A DNA stretch of 64,000 nucleotides. It comes from Bifidobacterium mellis. GTDB taxonomy: Bacteria; Actinomycetota; Actinomycetes; Actinomycetales; Bifidobacteriaceae. Below are positions 8,936 through 21,574 of the stretch, in pieces. Within the stretch, counting starts at the first letter, position 1, and the number at the start of each line of letters is the position of its first letter. Below the pieces are notes generated by a model. The model did not search any database and was not told the origin of the DNA. It saw only the letters and a program-made list of their open reading frames with translations. The position numbers were made by a program, and so were the translations under genes. The stretch lies in the NCBI RefSeq assembly GCF_000967265.1, contig NZ_KQ033885.1, forward strand, positions 1,221,538 to 1,285,537. Direction: 5' to 3'.

Positions 8936-9219
8936 CACGCCTGGCCTGAGTTCTTCACCACGCAACTGCCTGAGTCGCCGGCCGTTTGGGGTAAACGAAC
9001 CGTTATGCATGGAATGCTGACCTGGCAAACACTGATGTCAATTACCTGCCAATTCCATCGCTGCCTTAAGCCTGATATGAGAGAATGATCGAACCATTCG
9101 ATGGACTCGCAAGCAAAAGCAAATGCCGAGCTCACACTGCCAATAGAAGCCATGGATTCCAAGTGACGTTTCAGAAACTGCATTACAGAGATCGACGCAA
9201 ATCCCCGGCAGCACAGAAT
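8936..9219. other. Intergenic stretch without a recognisable gene
   Basis: Together with the preceding terminator, 346 bp lie between the ecf gene and the clpC terminator. A 95-codon open frame on the minus strand has no clear ribosome site and no family-like motif. I see no RNA gene or mobile element. Confidence 0.6.
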
Positions 9220-9259
9220 AAGAGGGGTTGGAGCACTGTAATGTGCCCCAACCCCTCTT
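9220..9259 (-). terminator. Hairpin terminator downstream of clpC
   Basis: A 12-bp perfect stem (AAGAGGGGTTGG at 9220-9231 with its complement at 9248-9259) is extended inward by GCAC/GTGC. It lies 31 bases after the clpC stop and is the only strong hairpin in the gap, so it probably ends clpC transcription. The T tract is weak. Confidence 0.75.
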
Positions 9260-9290
9260 CAGTCAGCTGCGTCGGGCCTCAACCCTTATC

Positions 9291-11939
<2,649 letters not shown>

Positions 11940-12011
11940 ACTTGTCCTTCCCTTTGATCCGTAATTCACTCTACAGATTTACGGTGACGTTTATTCTCGG
12001 CCCGCCGGTGA

Positions 12012-12028
12012 TTGCGCTCTGAACGCAA
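12012..12028. promoter_or_regulatory. Candidate ClgR operator upstream of clpC
   Basis: On the clpC strand the palindrome reads TTGCGTTCAGAGCGCAA: 5-bp arms with a 7-base centre. The core fits most of the actinobacterial ClgR pattern CGCYNANRGCG, with one mismatch. It lies about 73-89 bases upstream of the clpC start, inside the short gap behind the DUF3027 gene. ClgR is a known activator of clp genes in actinobacteria; its gene is not in the window. Confidence 0.45.
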
Positions 12029-12040
12029 CGAGGCCTGGAA

Positions 12041-13045
12041 TCAGTCCTCTGAGCCGTCTTCCGACTGCATCTGCTCCATGAGTTCCACCTCAGGACGCTC
12101 CTCCCGTGGCTTCTGCCTGACCACATCGATATGAAGATCGTCATAGGCCGGCTGGGACTGTACCCAGAGATGGGACTCCTCCTGGGGCTCGATCTCGGAA
12201 TGCTCGCCGCAGCCGTGATCCAGGGAGACCACGCGCCCGTCGTCCGGGCTCCAACGGTTGGCACAGACGCCGAACATGGTACCCAGATCGCCTGCCAGGG
12301 GAATCATGAAGCCGCAGGTCTCGCAGACCTTGCCCTTGGCCGTCCGGGTCGACAGGGACTTGGGACCGTGCTGCCCCTCGTACCAGCGCTTGGCAGTGGC
12401 GGATCTGGCCTCAGGGGTCATCAGGTGCCGACGGGTCAGAGCGAAGCGATCGACGGCCTCGTCCAGGTCGTCGGAGGAGGTCTGTGCGCCGAAGGAAACC
12501 TGATCATCCGCTTCCTGCTCATGAACGTCTTTTTCGTCACCCGAGCGGTCCACCAGGCGGAAGACCGCACCGTCGGTCTGCTGATCAGAGCCGTCAGTCT
12601 CCGCCGAGGTTAATGCTTTCTGGCCTTCTTCATTGTCCCCTGGGGTCTGCTGTACTTCAGAATTCTGAGGCTTAGCCTGCACAGGCTTGTATCCGCCCGT
12701 CAGCCTGGGGTCGTCGGGGTCGGTTCCCATGGCATCGGTCACGCTCAGATCCGAGGGCAGCAGACGATCCTTCCAAGGAACCCATGCCGGGGGCTGCAGG
12801 GCCGCATCGGTGGGCACCAGAGAGGATTCATCCACAGTCCAGGTATCGGCATCCTCATCACGGTAAAGAGTGACCGACCACTGCCAGCCCTCATAGCCCT
12901 TGATGGCCGAGGCGAACCGGTAGTCCCAGACTCCATCCCCGATCAGGGTACGGCCGACCAGCGCACCGACCTCATCGCTGTCGGCAGCCACGCTCAGAGC
13001 CACCCGCCTGGCCAGTTCCTCAGGATCCAGGTCCTCTTGAACCAT
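12041..13045 (-). CDS. DUF3027 family protein
   Basis: The 334-residue protein belongs to an actinobacterial family of unknown function. An N-terminal domain (about 1-120) contains GVWDYRFASAIKGYEGWQWSV and LLPSDLSVTDAMGTDPDDPRL. A disordered acidic linker (about 125-190) follows. The C-terminal domain has RWYEGQHGPKS, then two cysteine clusters CETCGF and FGVCAN, ending in DHGCGEHSE. The Cys/His spacing suggests a zinc-binding unit. It starts at an ATG behind AAGGTG. In many actinobacteria this family sits beside a cold-shock-domain protein, and it does so here. No enzyme activity can be assigned. Confidence 0.88.
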   Translation of the reverse strand: MVQEDLDPEELARRVALSVAADSDEVGALVGRTLIGDGVWDYRFASAIKGYEGWQWSVTLYRDEDADTWTVDESSLVPTDAALQPPAWVPWKDRLLPSDLSVTDAMGTDPDDPRLTGGYKPVQAKPQNSEVQQTPGDNEEGQKALTSAETDGSDQQTDGAVFRLVDRSGDEKDVHEQEADDQVSFGAQTSSDDLDEAVDRFALTRRHLMTPEARSATAKRWYEGQHGPKSLSTRTAKGKVCETCGFMIPLAGDLGTMFGVCANRWSPDDGRVVSLDHGCGEHSEIEPQEESHLWVQSQPAYDDLHIDVVRQKPREERPEVELMEQMQSEDGSED

Positions 13046-13113
13046 CTATCACACCTTCATCATCAGTGGGATCGGACAAGACCGATCCACGTCGGATTCT
13101 TCTCGCCGTCCAC

Positions 13114-13503
13114 TCAGTCCGGCACGTCAAAGTCATCTGCCACAGCCCTCAGGAGGGTGGCCAGCTTGGCGGATTCGGCCCGACCCGGATAGTGGTGCCG
13201 ACGCAGGCCATTGCCAGCCGAGTCCAGCAGCTTGATCAAATCCTCCACGATGGCGGCCATATCGTCCGGATCGGGTCGCTTGGCGCGCAGAATGGAGGGG
13301 GTCGGCCCCACCAGCTTCAGATCCAGGGCCTGGGGGCCCTTGCGGCCCTCAGCCACCGAGAACTCCACCCGGGATCCCTTGCGTATGGTGGATACACCAG
13401 CGGGCAGGGCTGATGAGGGCAGGAAGACATCCCCACCTTGTTCATCCGTGATGAACCCGAACCCCCGCTTGGCGTCGTACCACCGTACTCTCCCGCTGGG
13501 CAT
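13114..13503 (-). CDS. Cold-shock-domain protein with C-terminal extension
   Basis: Residues 1-65 form a cold-shock OB fold with RNP1-like KRGFGFI and RNP2-like DVFLPSS; most CSD proteins have VFVH at the second motif. The 129-residue protein then carries about 60 extra residues predicted mostly helical (DDMAAIVEDLIKLLDSAGN). This long form, next to a DUF3027 gene, is a recurrent actinobacterial pair. Binding of single-stranded nucleic acid is expected, but the role of the extension is unknown. The start has a GGAAG site. Confidence 0.88.
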   Translation of the reverse strand: MPSGRVRWYDAKRGFGFITDEQGGDVFLPSSALPAGVSTIRKGSRVEFSVAEGRKGPQALDLKLVGPTPSILRAKRPDPDDMAAIVEDLIKLLDSAGNGLRRHHYPGRAESAKLATLLRAVADDFDVPD

Positions 13504-13625
13504 GCTCTGCCACTTCCTTACGTTGCTTCTTGAACAGGTATATCCGAAATCAGTTTACCTGAACAGGACGGGCAGGACGACCCATCTTGTCATAGGCGTA
13601 CGGGGCGGTTGGTGGCAGGATTGGC

Positions 13626-15545
13626 CTAACCCTCAGCTCCCCCCTGATCCCGCCTGACGCCCTGGGGTATGACGATGGTGAAGGTCAAACCGCCTCCCGG
13701 GGTCGGAGAGGCGCAGATGAACCCCTGATGAGCCTTGACAATGGACTGGACGATAGCTAGGCCCAGCCCCGTGCCGCCCTTCTCCCGAGCCCTGGACGGA
13801 TCGGCTGTGTAGAAGCGCTCGAAGAGCCTGGACCTGGATTCCTCCGGGACACCTGGCCCGTGGTCGACCACCCGGATGATGGCGTAGTCAGTGCCCACAT
13901 GGCTGTTCTCCGCCACCTGGATCGCCTCGGTCAGGTGTCCCAGAGAGGATTCGGTGGCCTCCAGCCTGGTCAGATCCGCTGGAGCAATGGTCGCCTTGAC
14001 CAGGCCCAATCCCACTTGAACCGGCGAATCAGACGGAGTGTAGCGGTGGATATTGCCCACGATATTGGTGATCACCTGACGCAGGCGGCTGGGGTCGCCA
14101 GTCACCTGTACCGGGGGCAGGGGGCCCTCCTGAATGTCCAGGCTGACGGATGGACCCAGGTGCCCGCCCACCGTGATTTTCTCCTTGCTGCGTGCCTTGA
14201 GGCCCGGCAGACCCTTGTTGGCTGCGACCGGGACCTCCTGGGGGGCTGGCTGATCCTCGGTGTGCAGGCAAACCTTTCCCGTAGCCACTTCTCTTCCCAG
14301 ATCCAGGGCATGCAGGTCGTCCACCCCGTCTCGAACCAGTCCAGTCAGATCGACTGACAGGGTCGGGTCAATCCCCCTGCCCTCATCCAGGCGTGCAAGC
14401 GAGAGCAGATCCGTGACCAGGACCGTCATCCTGGTGGAAGAGTCCTCGATGTGCTGGATGGACTTGTCGGCACGCTCAAGAGCCCCTGGATAGTCGCGCT
14501 GCATCCTGTAAAGCTCTGCATAGCCGTGGATGGCTGCCAGTGGGGTACGCAGCTCATGGCTGGCATCCGAAACGAACTGTTTCATCTTTTCAGTGGTCTG
14601 GCGCTGCTCCTCGAAGGAATGCTCGATTCGCGCCAGCATGGCATTGAGGGATGCCGCCAGGGAGCCCACCTCGGTATTCTCCGGGAAGCTGGGAATGCGT
14701 TGGGAAAGGTCGCCGGCCGCTATCTTTGCAGCGGTCTTCTCGATGCGTTTGAGGGGAACCAGGGTGGACTGGATCAGCAGGACCGAGATGACTCCGCCCA
14801 AAAGAACCACCACGACGGAAATGATCATGCAGAAAGCCGTCAGATCATGCACAGCCTCGTCCTGGTCGCTCATGGACAGGCCGATGAAGAGCACGCCGCT
14901 GATTTCGGAATCGTCCAGTTCGTTGCGCAGCTTCCACTGCATGGCCACAACACGCCAGGAGGCCCGGGCCCGCTTCATGGTGTCCCGGTCGGGCGAGGCC
15001 TGCTTGGAGATGCGCACGTAGGCCGGTACCGTGGTCGGCTGGCCCAGGGGTATCGAGCCCAGGCTGCCGTCGGTTGGAAGGCGCGGGCGGGAGATGACCC
15101 CGTTGACCTGCATGGGGTTCAGATCGTCCGAAATGATGTGCAGGTCGTTGTCGCGGATCTGCAGGAAGTAGTCGGTTGGGCCCAGGCCGTTCTTGCTCAG
15201 ATCCTCCTGGCGAAGAAGGGTGGCGTTGCGAATTCCCAGGTTGGCCTGGCGGATCAATTGCGTGTCCGTACGCTTCATCAGATAGTCGTCGGCCATCTGG
15301 CAGATGGCTACGGAGACGCCCACCGTGCCCACGATGAGCAGGATGAGCATGCTGGCCACAAGTTTGGTACTTAGGGGAATGGCAGCCAGAGGCGACCTGG
15401 GCAAAGAGCGACCCCTCGGCTTGCCGGAGCCGGCTGCCTTGCCGGAGTCCGAACCCATGAAGGATCCGGACCTTTCAGCCGCCCTCGGGTCGGGAGCGGC
15501 CGACGGTTCTGTCTTGGGGGCCGGATCCTGGCGACTAGTCGCCAT
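13626..15545 (-). CDS. Two-component sensor histidine kinase
   Basis: The 639-residue inner-membrane kinase has a disordered N-terminal cytoplasmic segment, TM1 at about 58-82, an extracytoplasmic sensor region (about 83-236), TM2 (about 237-262) and a HAMP linker. The dimerisation/phosphoacceptor helix SDASHELRTPLAAIHG has H330. The ATP-binding domain shows N, G1 (VVDHGPGVP), F (FERFYTAD) and G2 (GGTGLGLAIV) boxes. A roughly 60-residue insertion lies between the phosphoacceptor and ATPase domains. Its start overlaps the response-regulator stop by 11 bp, so the two are co-translated partners. The closest known types by layout are actinobacterial PhoR/TrcS/MprB kinases. The stimulus is unknown. 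Confidence 0.93.
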   Translation of the reverse strand: MATSRQDPAPKTEPSAAPDPRAAERSGSFMGSDSGKAAGSGKPRGRSLPRSPLAAIPLSTKLVASMLILLIVGTVGVSVAICQMADDYLMKRTDTQLIRQANLGIRNATLLRQEDLSKNGLGPTDYFLQIRDNDLHIISDDLNPMQVNGVISRPRLPTDGSLGSIPLGQPTTVPAYVRISKQASPDRDTMKRARASWRVVAMQWKLRNELDDSEISGVLFIGLSMSDQDEAVHDLTAFCMIISVVVVLLGGVISVLLIQSTLVPLKRIEKTAAKIAAGDLSQRIPSFPENTEVGSLAASLNAMLARIEHSFEEQRQTTEKMKQFVSDASHELRTPLAAIHGYAELYRMQRDYPGALERADKSIQHIEDSSTRMTVLVTDLLSLARLDEGRGIDPTLSVDLTGLVRDGVDDLHALDLGREVATGKVCLHTEDQPAPQEVPVAANKGLPGLKARSKEKITVGGHLGPSVSLDIQEGPLPPVQVTGDPSRLRQVITNIVGNIHRYTPSDSPVQVGLGLVKATIAPADLTRLEATESSLGHLTEAIQVAENSHVGTDYAIIRVVDHGPGVPEESRSRLFERFYTADPSRAREKGGTGLGLAIVQSIVKAHQGFICASPTPGGGLTFTIVIPQGVRRDQGGAEG

Positions 15546-16293
15546 CGCCGCCGTCCGATGCGTTCTGCCTGGGTGCCCGGATCATGTAGCCGATGCCCCG
15601 CTTGGTCTCGATCAGCGGTGTGACCTTGTGCTCCCCGCCGTGTCCGTCGCTGACGGTGATGCCATCCACTTTCTTGCGCAGGTAGGAGATGTAGGATTCC
15701 ACAATGGCTGCATCGCCGCCCCAGTCGTATTGCCAGACGTGGTCCAGGATCTGGGCCTTGCTGAGCACACGACCCTCGTTGTCCATCAGGTAGCGCAGCA
15801 GCTTGTATTCGGTCGGGCTCAGGTCGATGGGTCGGCCGGCCCTGGTGACGTCGTGGGAATCCTCGTTGATCTCCAGATCGCCCACGCGGATGATCGGGTC
15901 GTCCTCCTGGTGCTCGCGGGTCCTGCGCAGTATGGCCTTGATCCTGGCCACGACCTCCTCCAGGCTGAAAGGCTTGGTCACATAATCGTCGCCGCCTACG
16001 GTCAACCCCATGACCTTGTCCTGGGTGTCGTCCCTGGCGGTCAGGAAGAGCACCGGCGCATCGATTCCCTCCTGACGGATGCGGGAGGTGACCGTGAACC
16101 CATCGATGTCAGGCAGCATGACATCCAAGACAATCAGATCAGGCTGGACGCGCTCGATAACCTGAATGGCCTCGGAGCCGGATGCCGCGGTCTCGACAGC
16201 AAAGCCTGCGAAGTGCAGGGAGGCCACCAGCAGATCCCTGATGGACGGTTCGTCGTCGACCACGACCAGTTGTGCTTGCGTCGGTTTGCTCAT
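15535..16293 (-). CDS. OmpR/PhoB-family response regulator
   Basis: This 252-residue DNA-binding regulator starts at the ATG at 16293. The receiver domain (about 8-122) has acidic residues VVDDEPS, phosphoacceptor D57 in LIVLDVMLPD, T in FLTARD, and K in YVTKPFS. The winged-helix domain (about 145-245) has LSPTEYKLLRYLMDNEGRVLSK and the recognition-helix region ESYISYLRKKVDG. It is followed with an 11-bp overlap by the kinase and preceded after only 4 bp by the TPM-domain gene. It probably acts on phosphorylation by that kinase; the regulon cannot be read from the window. Confidence 0.94.
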   Translation of the reverse strand: MSKPTQAQLVVVDDEPSIRDLLVASLHFAGFAVETAASGSEAIQVIERVQPDLIVLDVMLPDIDGFTVTSRIRQEGIDAPVLFLTARDDTQDKVMGLTVGGDDYVTKPFSLEEVVARIKAILRRTREHQEDDPIIRVGDLEINEDSHDVTRAGRPIDLSPTEYKLLRYLMDNEGRVLSKAQILDHVWQYDWGGDAAIVESYISYLRKKVDGITVSDGHGGEHKVTPLIETKRGIGYMIRAPRQNASDGGDGD

Positions 16294-16297
16294 GACT

Positions 16298-17098
16298 TCA
16301 GCTTGCCGCCTCTTTCTGGGTATTGTCTGAAAGTTCGCTGATCGTCTCTGTCGGACGTGATTTCTTCTTCGCAAGGCTGGACTTGCGATGATGAGCCCCG
16401 GCTCGGCTGCTGCGACGCCACCAGATCACAACGACCACGGCCAGAATGACCAGGACCACAGCCGTCGCCGAAAGAGCGATGATCATGATTCGGTGATGTC
16501 GTTGGTTTTGGTTCAGGGTCTCCACCTGGGTCATCATGGCCTTGGCCGAGCCCACCCAGTCAGGGTTCCGACCCTTGGTGACCGGCTCCAGAGCAGCCTG
16601 TGAGAGCTGGTCCACGCTGGTTTGATCCTTGAGCCAGGCCTGCGAGTTGCTGGAGACCGCCACGACCAATTTGCCGTCCTGGGAGGCCACGGCCAGCATG
16701 ACTGTGTCGTGGGCGGGCTTCATCGATTCGAGCACCCGGGATGCCCAGGTCTCCGGCTTGACGCCCTCATAGAAATGCGGCAGGTAGAGCAGTCGGACCG
16801 ATACTCCGGTTTGCTCTGCAGTCTCCTTGATTGCATCCTTGACGGAGCCCACATCAGAACCCAGCAGATTCTGCGGATCGGTGATTGTATCGGTCATGGT
16901 TCCGGCCCCGGTCTGAGGTTCATCGGCAAAAGCACTGGTCGGTCCAAGAGCGCCGACCGCCAAAACCATCAAAAGCAGAAGAGACAGAACCCGCCTCACT
17001 GTCGAAAGACGGAACAGACCCGTCTTGTGGAGGGGAACTCGTTCGACCACATGGGTCCGTGGACGGGGCAACTGCGTGAACACTGTCATAGTGTCCAC
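16298..17098 (-). CDS. Membrane-anchored TPM-domain protein
   Basis: The 266-residue precursor has a long basic N-terminus, then a signal-peptide-like segment LSLLLLMVLAVGALGPTSAFA (cleavage plausible near residue 58). A TPM domain follows (about 70-190; TDPQNLLG...VSVRLLYLPHF...VAVSSNSQAWL). One membrane span lies near 205-227, with a short basic cytoplasmic tail. TPM domains occur in envelope proteins, and a few have phosphatase activity. The start is uncertain: a GTG at 17098 and an ATG at 17089 are both possible. Its 4-bp spacing to the response regulator suggests that it is the first gene of a three-gene envelope-stress operon. Confidence 0.8.
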   Translation of the reverse strand: MDTMTVFTQLPRPRTHVVERVPLHKTGLFRLSTVRRVLSLLLLMVLAVGALGPTSAFADEPQTGAGTMTDTITDPQNLLGSDVGSVKDAIKETAEQTGVSVRLLYLPHFYEGVKPETWASRVLESMKPAHDTVMLAVASQDGKLVVAVSSNSQAWLKDQTSVDQLSQAALEPVTKGRNPDWVGSAKAMMTQVETLNQNQRHHRIMIIALSATAVVLVILAVVVVIWWRRSSRAGAHHRKSSLAKKKSRPTETISELSDNTQKEAAS

Positions 17099-17158
17099 AG
17101 TAGCGGTTGACGGCCTTGGACTCCCCCACCATCACCGCCATTCACGGAAAGGACAACC

Positions 17159-17452
17159 ATGACACGGTTCCAAGTTGATTCGGATCAGATACAGACTGCC
17201 TCCGGCGCGGTCAGCGGCTCGATAGGGGCCATCAGAGATGCCGTGGCGGGAATGTACACCAATCTGGACAATCTGCAAAGCGTCTGGCAGGGTTCGGCAG
17301 CCAGCCAATTCGCCACAGTGGCCCAGCAGTGGCGTGCCTCGCAGGCCCAGATGGAGCAGGCGCTTGAAGGCATCCAGGCGGCCCTGACACAGGCCTCGGC
17401 TCTCTATGCAGACACCGAGGCCCAGGCCACCCGCCTCTTCGCCGGAGCCTGA
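17159..17452 (+). CDS. WXG100 (ESAT-6-like) family protein
   Basis: The 97-residue protein has the WXG100 helical-hairpin pattern: two helices flanking WQG (residues 42-44 in LQSVWQGSAASQF), total length near 100, no signal peptide. The C-terminus has YADTEAQATRLF, resembling the YxxxD/E secretion signal of type VII secretion substrates. The start has a good AAAGGA site. No EccC, EccB or other secretion gene is adjacent, so it is an orphan in this window. It may be secreted by a system encoded elsewhere. Confidence 0.9.
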   Translation: MTRFQVDSDQIQTASGAVSGSIGAIRDAVAGMYTNLDNLQSVWQGSAASQFATVAQQWRASQAQMEQALEGIQAALTQASALYADTEAQATRLFAGA

Positions 17453-17553
17453 ACGCCTGGATGATGAGGCAGCTCAAAGCCATACAACCACAGGGTATTC
17501 ATGACGTATCGGATCCAGACCTGACAGGCACATGGAAAGGCAGAACATAACAG

Positions 17554-17598
17554 AGACAGGGGCCTGCGCACCATTGTCCGGTGCGCAGGCCCCTGTCT
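17554..17598. terminator. Bidirectional terminator between the WXG100 gene and groEL
   Basis: A perfect 19-bp stem (17554-17572 with 17580-17598) has a 7-base loop and is followed by TTT on the plus strand. It is placed between convergent genes and can end both transcripts. Confidence 0.9.
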
Positions 17599-17645
17599 TT
17601 GGCAATCACCCGGTTCAGCCGAAATTCCGGCCGAACCTCAAGGGA

Positions 17646-19331
<1,686 letters not shown>

Positions 19332-19343
19332 TCAGCTGTCGCG

Positions 19344-19370
19344 TTATCACTCCCGCACCTCGAGTGCTAA
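19344..19370. promoter_or_regulatory. CIRCE operator, proximal copy
   Basis: TTATCACTC, 9 bases, GAGTGCTAA: one mismatch from the HrcA-binding consensus TTAGCACTC-N9-GAGTGCTAA. It lies between the -10 element and the groEL ribosome site, i.e. in the early leader. Confidence 0.8.
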
Positions 19371-19376
19371 TTCAGC

Positions 19377-19406
19377 AGATTAGCACTCGATGAGGCCGAG
19401 TGCCAA
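19377..19406 (-). promoter_or_regulatory. groEL promoter
   Basis: On the minus strand, TTGGCA (19406-19401) and TAATCT (19382-19377) are separated by 18 bases. Both elements fall within the distal CIRCE copy, so HrcA bound there would block RNA polymerase directly. Confidence 0.7.
19380..19406. promoter_or_regulatory. CIRCE operator, distal copy overlapping the promoter
   Basis: TTAGCACTC, 9 bases, GAGTGCCAA: one mismatch from the CIRCE consensus. It is separated from the proximal copy by exactly 9 bases, so four half-sites follow at an 18-bp period. Confidence 0.9.
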
Positions 19407-19533
19407 CCCGAAGTGAAAATACGCTGCAGGCTGTATGTCATATTTGCCCAGAAATATCGGTCGCACCGACAAACAATCCGCACCCTGTGCAGTCCTGGCT
19501 CAGATCTGGCTATAGGCAACGTGCCATAAAAAA

Positions 19534-19556
19534 GGACCCCGGAATGACCGGGGTCC
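19534..19556 (-). terminator. Rho-independent terminator of cspA
   Basis: GGACCCCGG pairs with CCGGGGTCC (9-bp stem, 5-base loop). Read on the minus strand it is followed by six T residues. It begins 26 bases past the cspA stop. Confidence 0.93.
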
Positions 19557-19581
19557 CCATGACGAATACAGAAGACGACAA

Positions 19582-19785
19582 TCAGAGCTTGGTGACCTTG
19601 GTTGCCTGCAGACCCTTGGGGCCCTGCTCCACCTGATATTCGACCTTATCTCCCTCATCAAGGGTCTTGAAGCCATCGGACTGAATGGCCGAGTAGTGCA
19701 CGAACACGTCCTCGCCGCCATCGTCGGGATTGATGAATCCGTAACCCTTGCCAGCGCTGAAGAATTTCACAGTGCCTTGTGCCAT
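19582..19785 (-). CDS. cspA: Cold-shock protein CspA-type
   Basis: The 67-residue protein is a single cold-shock domain: [18 protein letters not shown] with RNP1 [15 protein letters not shown] as RNP2, and the ending [10 protein letters not shown]. Such proteins bind RNA and single-stranded DNA and act as RNA chaperones. The ATG at 19785 has an AAGGAAG site; an upstream in-frame start is unnecessary. A promoter-like pair lies about 75 bases upstream and a strong terminator follows, so it is monocistronic. Confidence 0.95.
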   Translation of the reverse strand: MAQGTVKFFSAGKGYGFINPDDGGEDVFVHYSAIQSDGFKTLDEGDKVEYQVEQGPKGLQATKVTKL

Positions 19786-19859
19786 AACTAACTTCCTTAA
19801 CATAGGTGCCGCGTCACAACAGATACGAGACTGACCGCATCTGCCTGGTCGGCAAGGTC

Positions 19860-19889
19860 AGTTTAGGCCTATTTATGGGGCAATTGCAA
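19860..19889 (-). promoter_or_regulatory. Candidate cspA promoter
   Basis: TTGCAA (19889-19884) and TAAACT (19865-19860) have an 18-base spacer on the minus strand, which predicts a leader of about 68 bases. An inverted repeat ACTGACC/GGTCAGT (19830-19862) overlaps the -10 element and could be an operator or a leader hairpin. Confidence 0.45.
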
Positions 19890-19954
19890 AACGCCGAGCC
19901 GAAATTCCGAATGTTTTGCCGTGGTATTTCTTCCACTCTCCGGTTGGCCGAACT

Positions 19955-20599
19955 TCACTGCATGAGGATGGCTTCAACCGGAGTCGTGGTCACGGAGGAC
20001 TGCTCCACCTGGGCAATACCCAACACGTTGGCCACCTCTTGGGCTGTGGCCTTGTCGGCCTCGTCACGGTAGCGGACCATGCTTACGCCAGGCAGGGCAC
20101 CTTGCGGGTTGGATGCCGTGACCGCAGTGTACCCGGCATTGACCAGAACCTGGCGCTTCTTGCCGGCATACCCGGTGACCCTGGTTCCATTGATGACGGT
20201 TACCCGCGTGCCCCGGTTGACCACAGGAGCCGGGCTGCTGCTGGAAGCGCTCGCTGAAGGCGACTGGGAGGAGGGCTCAGAAGTTTGTTCCTGGGAGGCT
20301 TGATCGGTAGCGGTCGCGCTGCTTGAAGCCGAAGAGGAGGCTGAACGCTTCGGCAGATGGCTGCTGATGACCCTGGAGGCTTCAGTGTGCGTCTGTTGCC
20401 AGGGCAGGGAGCCGCTGACCGCAGCCCATACGCCCAGACCGCACAGCACCGCCAAGACAACCACCAGCAGGTAGGGCAGGACCCTGACCGACAGGGAACG
20501 GGGCCCGCGATGCACGCCGACCGGCCCCTTGGGAGGGTTGTCGAACGCATCATGAACCTGAGGGCGCGCCTGCGTCCCATTGTCGCGCGTGCTAGCCAT
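19955..20599 (-). CDS. Membrane protein with C-terminal LytR_C domain
   Basis: The 214-residue protein starts at the ATG at 20599 behind GAGGAG. It has a cytoplasmic N-terminus, one membrane span (about residues 40-60, VLPYLLVVVLAVLCGLGVW), and a long Ser/Ala/Gln-rich extracytoplasmic linker. A C-terminal domain (about 128-210) reads VTVINGTRVTGYAGKKRQVLVNAGYTAV. That pattern is the LytR_C domain found at the end of, or separately from, LytR-CpsA-Psr cell-wall polymer ligases. The catalytic LCP domain is absent. A role at the cell wall, perhaps partnering an LCP enzyme, is inference. Confidence 0.85.
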   Translation of the reverse strand: MASTRDNGTQARPQVHDAFDNPPKGPVGVHRGPRSLSVRVLPYLLVVVLAVLCGLGVWAAVSGSLPWQQTHTEASRVISSHLPKRSASSSASSSATATDQASQEQTSEPSSQSPSASASSSSPAPVVNRGTRVTVINGTRVTGYAGKKRQVLVNAGYTAVTASNPQGALPGVSMVRYRDEADKATAQEVANVLGIAQVEQSSVTTTPVEAILMQ

Positions 20600-20749
20600 G
20601 AACTCTCCTCTGCTCCACCGGATCATGAACCATTATAAGTAATGCGTCGCCGGGTCAACATTCAACCGGCCATTCGACGTCCTCCGCCAACCCTGGAATG
20701 GCCGAGGCAGCCCTGACCGGCCCATAACGCCAAGCGATATAGTGACCTT

Positions 20750-21538
20750 ATGAACAGCAGCCAGCCAATTGCCGCAACCTCCCCTGATCCGACGAACCGA
20801 ACCGGTACCAATCCTCCGACCATAGCAGGAGGCCAGGGCCGAACCCAGCGCAAACCTTTGAGCGCCCTGGTGGACCCCGGCTGGGCCCGCGCTCTGGCAC
20901 CAGTCGAACCCAACATCCACCGGATGGGCGACTTCCTCAGGAGCGAGCTGGCCCAGGGCCATCGCTATCTGCCTGCCAGCAAAAACATTCTGCGCGCCTT
21001 TACCATCCCCTTCGACTCCATCAAGGTCCTGATCGTGGGTCAGGATCCCTATCCAACGCCCGGCCATCCGGTGGGCCTGAGCTTCTGCGTGGACCCCGCT
21101 GTCAACCCCATCCCCGGCTCCCTGCGGAACATCTACGCCGAGCTGAGCGCCGACCTGGGCCTTCCCACACCCTCCAACGGCGATCTGACGCCTTGGACCA
21201 GGCGAGGGGTCATGCTGCTCAACCGCTGCCTGACCGTGCGGGTGGGCAAGCCGGCCAGCCACCGGAACAAGGGCTGGGAGGAGATTACCGACGCCGCCAT
21301 CCGGGCTCTGAACGACAGACGCGACCAGGAGGGCAAAATCCGTCCCCTGGTGGCCATTCTTTGGGGACGACAGGCCCAGAGCTTGGAGCCCCTGCTGACC
21401 AACGCGGCCATCATCAAATCCCCGCATCCCAGCCCCTTGTCGGCCCGGTACGGCTTCTTCGGTTCCCGTCCGTTCTCCAAGGCCAACCAAGCGCTGGAGG
21501 CCATGGGCGCCGAGCCGGTGGACTGGTCGCTGACCTGA
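20750..21538 (+). CDS. ung: Uracil-DNA glycosylase, family 1
   Basis: The 262-residue enzyme removes uracil from DNA as the first step of base-excision repair. The water-activating motif reads [16 protein letters not shown]; the Pro after PY replaces the usual His, as in other actinobacterial members. [19 protein letters not shown] supplies the Asn that recognises uracil, and the DNA-intercalation loop is [19 protein letters not shown] proline-rich N-terminal extension of about 40 residues is present. The gene is divergent from the LytR_C gene and ends 36 bp before the MoxR operon. Confidence 0.95.
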   Translation: MNSSQPIAATSPDPTNRTGTNPPTIAGGQGRTQRKPLSALVDPGWARALAPVEPNIHRMGDFLRSELAQGHRYLPASKNILRAFTIPFDSIKVLIVGQDPYPTPGHPVGLSFCVDPAVNPIPGSLRNIYAELSADLGLPTPSNGDLTPWTRRGVMLLNRCLTVRVGKPASHRNKGWEEITDAAIRALNDRRDQEGKIRPLVAILWGRQAQSLEPLLTNAAIIKSPHPSPLSARYGFFGSRPFSKANQALEAMGAEPVDWSLT

Positions 21539-21574
21539 GTCCTGCTGGCTGAGTCGTCAGGAAATGCCATTACC

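Noticed and set aside
8896-9183. 95-codon frame in the ecf-clpC gap
   Set aside because: No ribosome binding site or recognisable motif, and it overlaps the likely ecf terminator.
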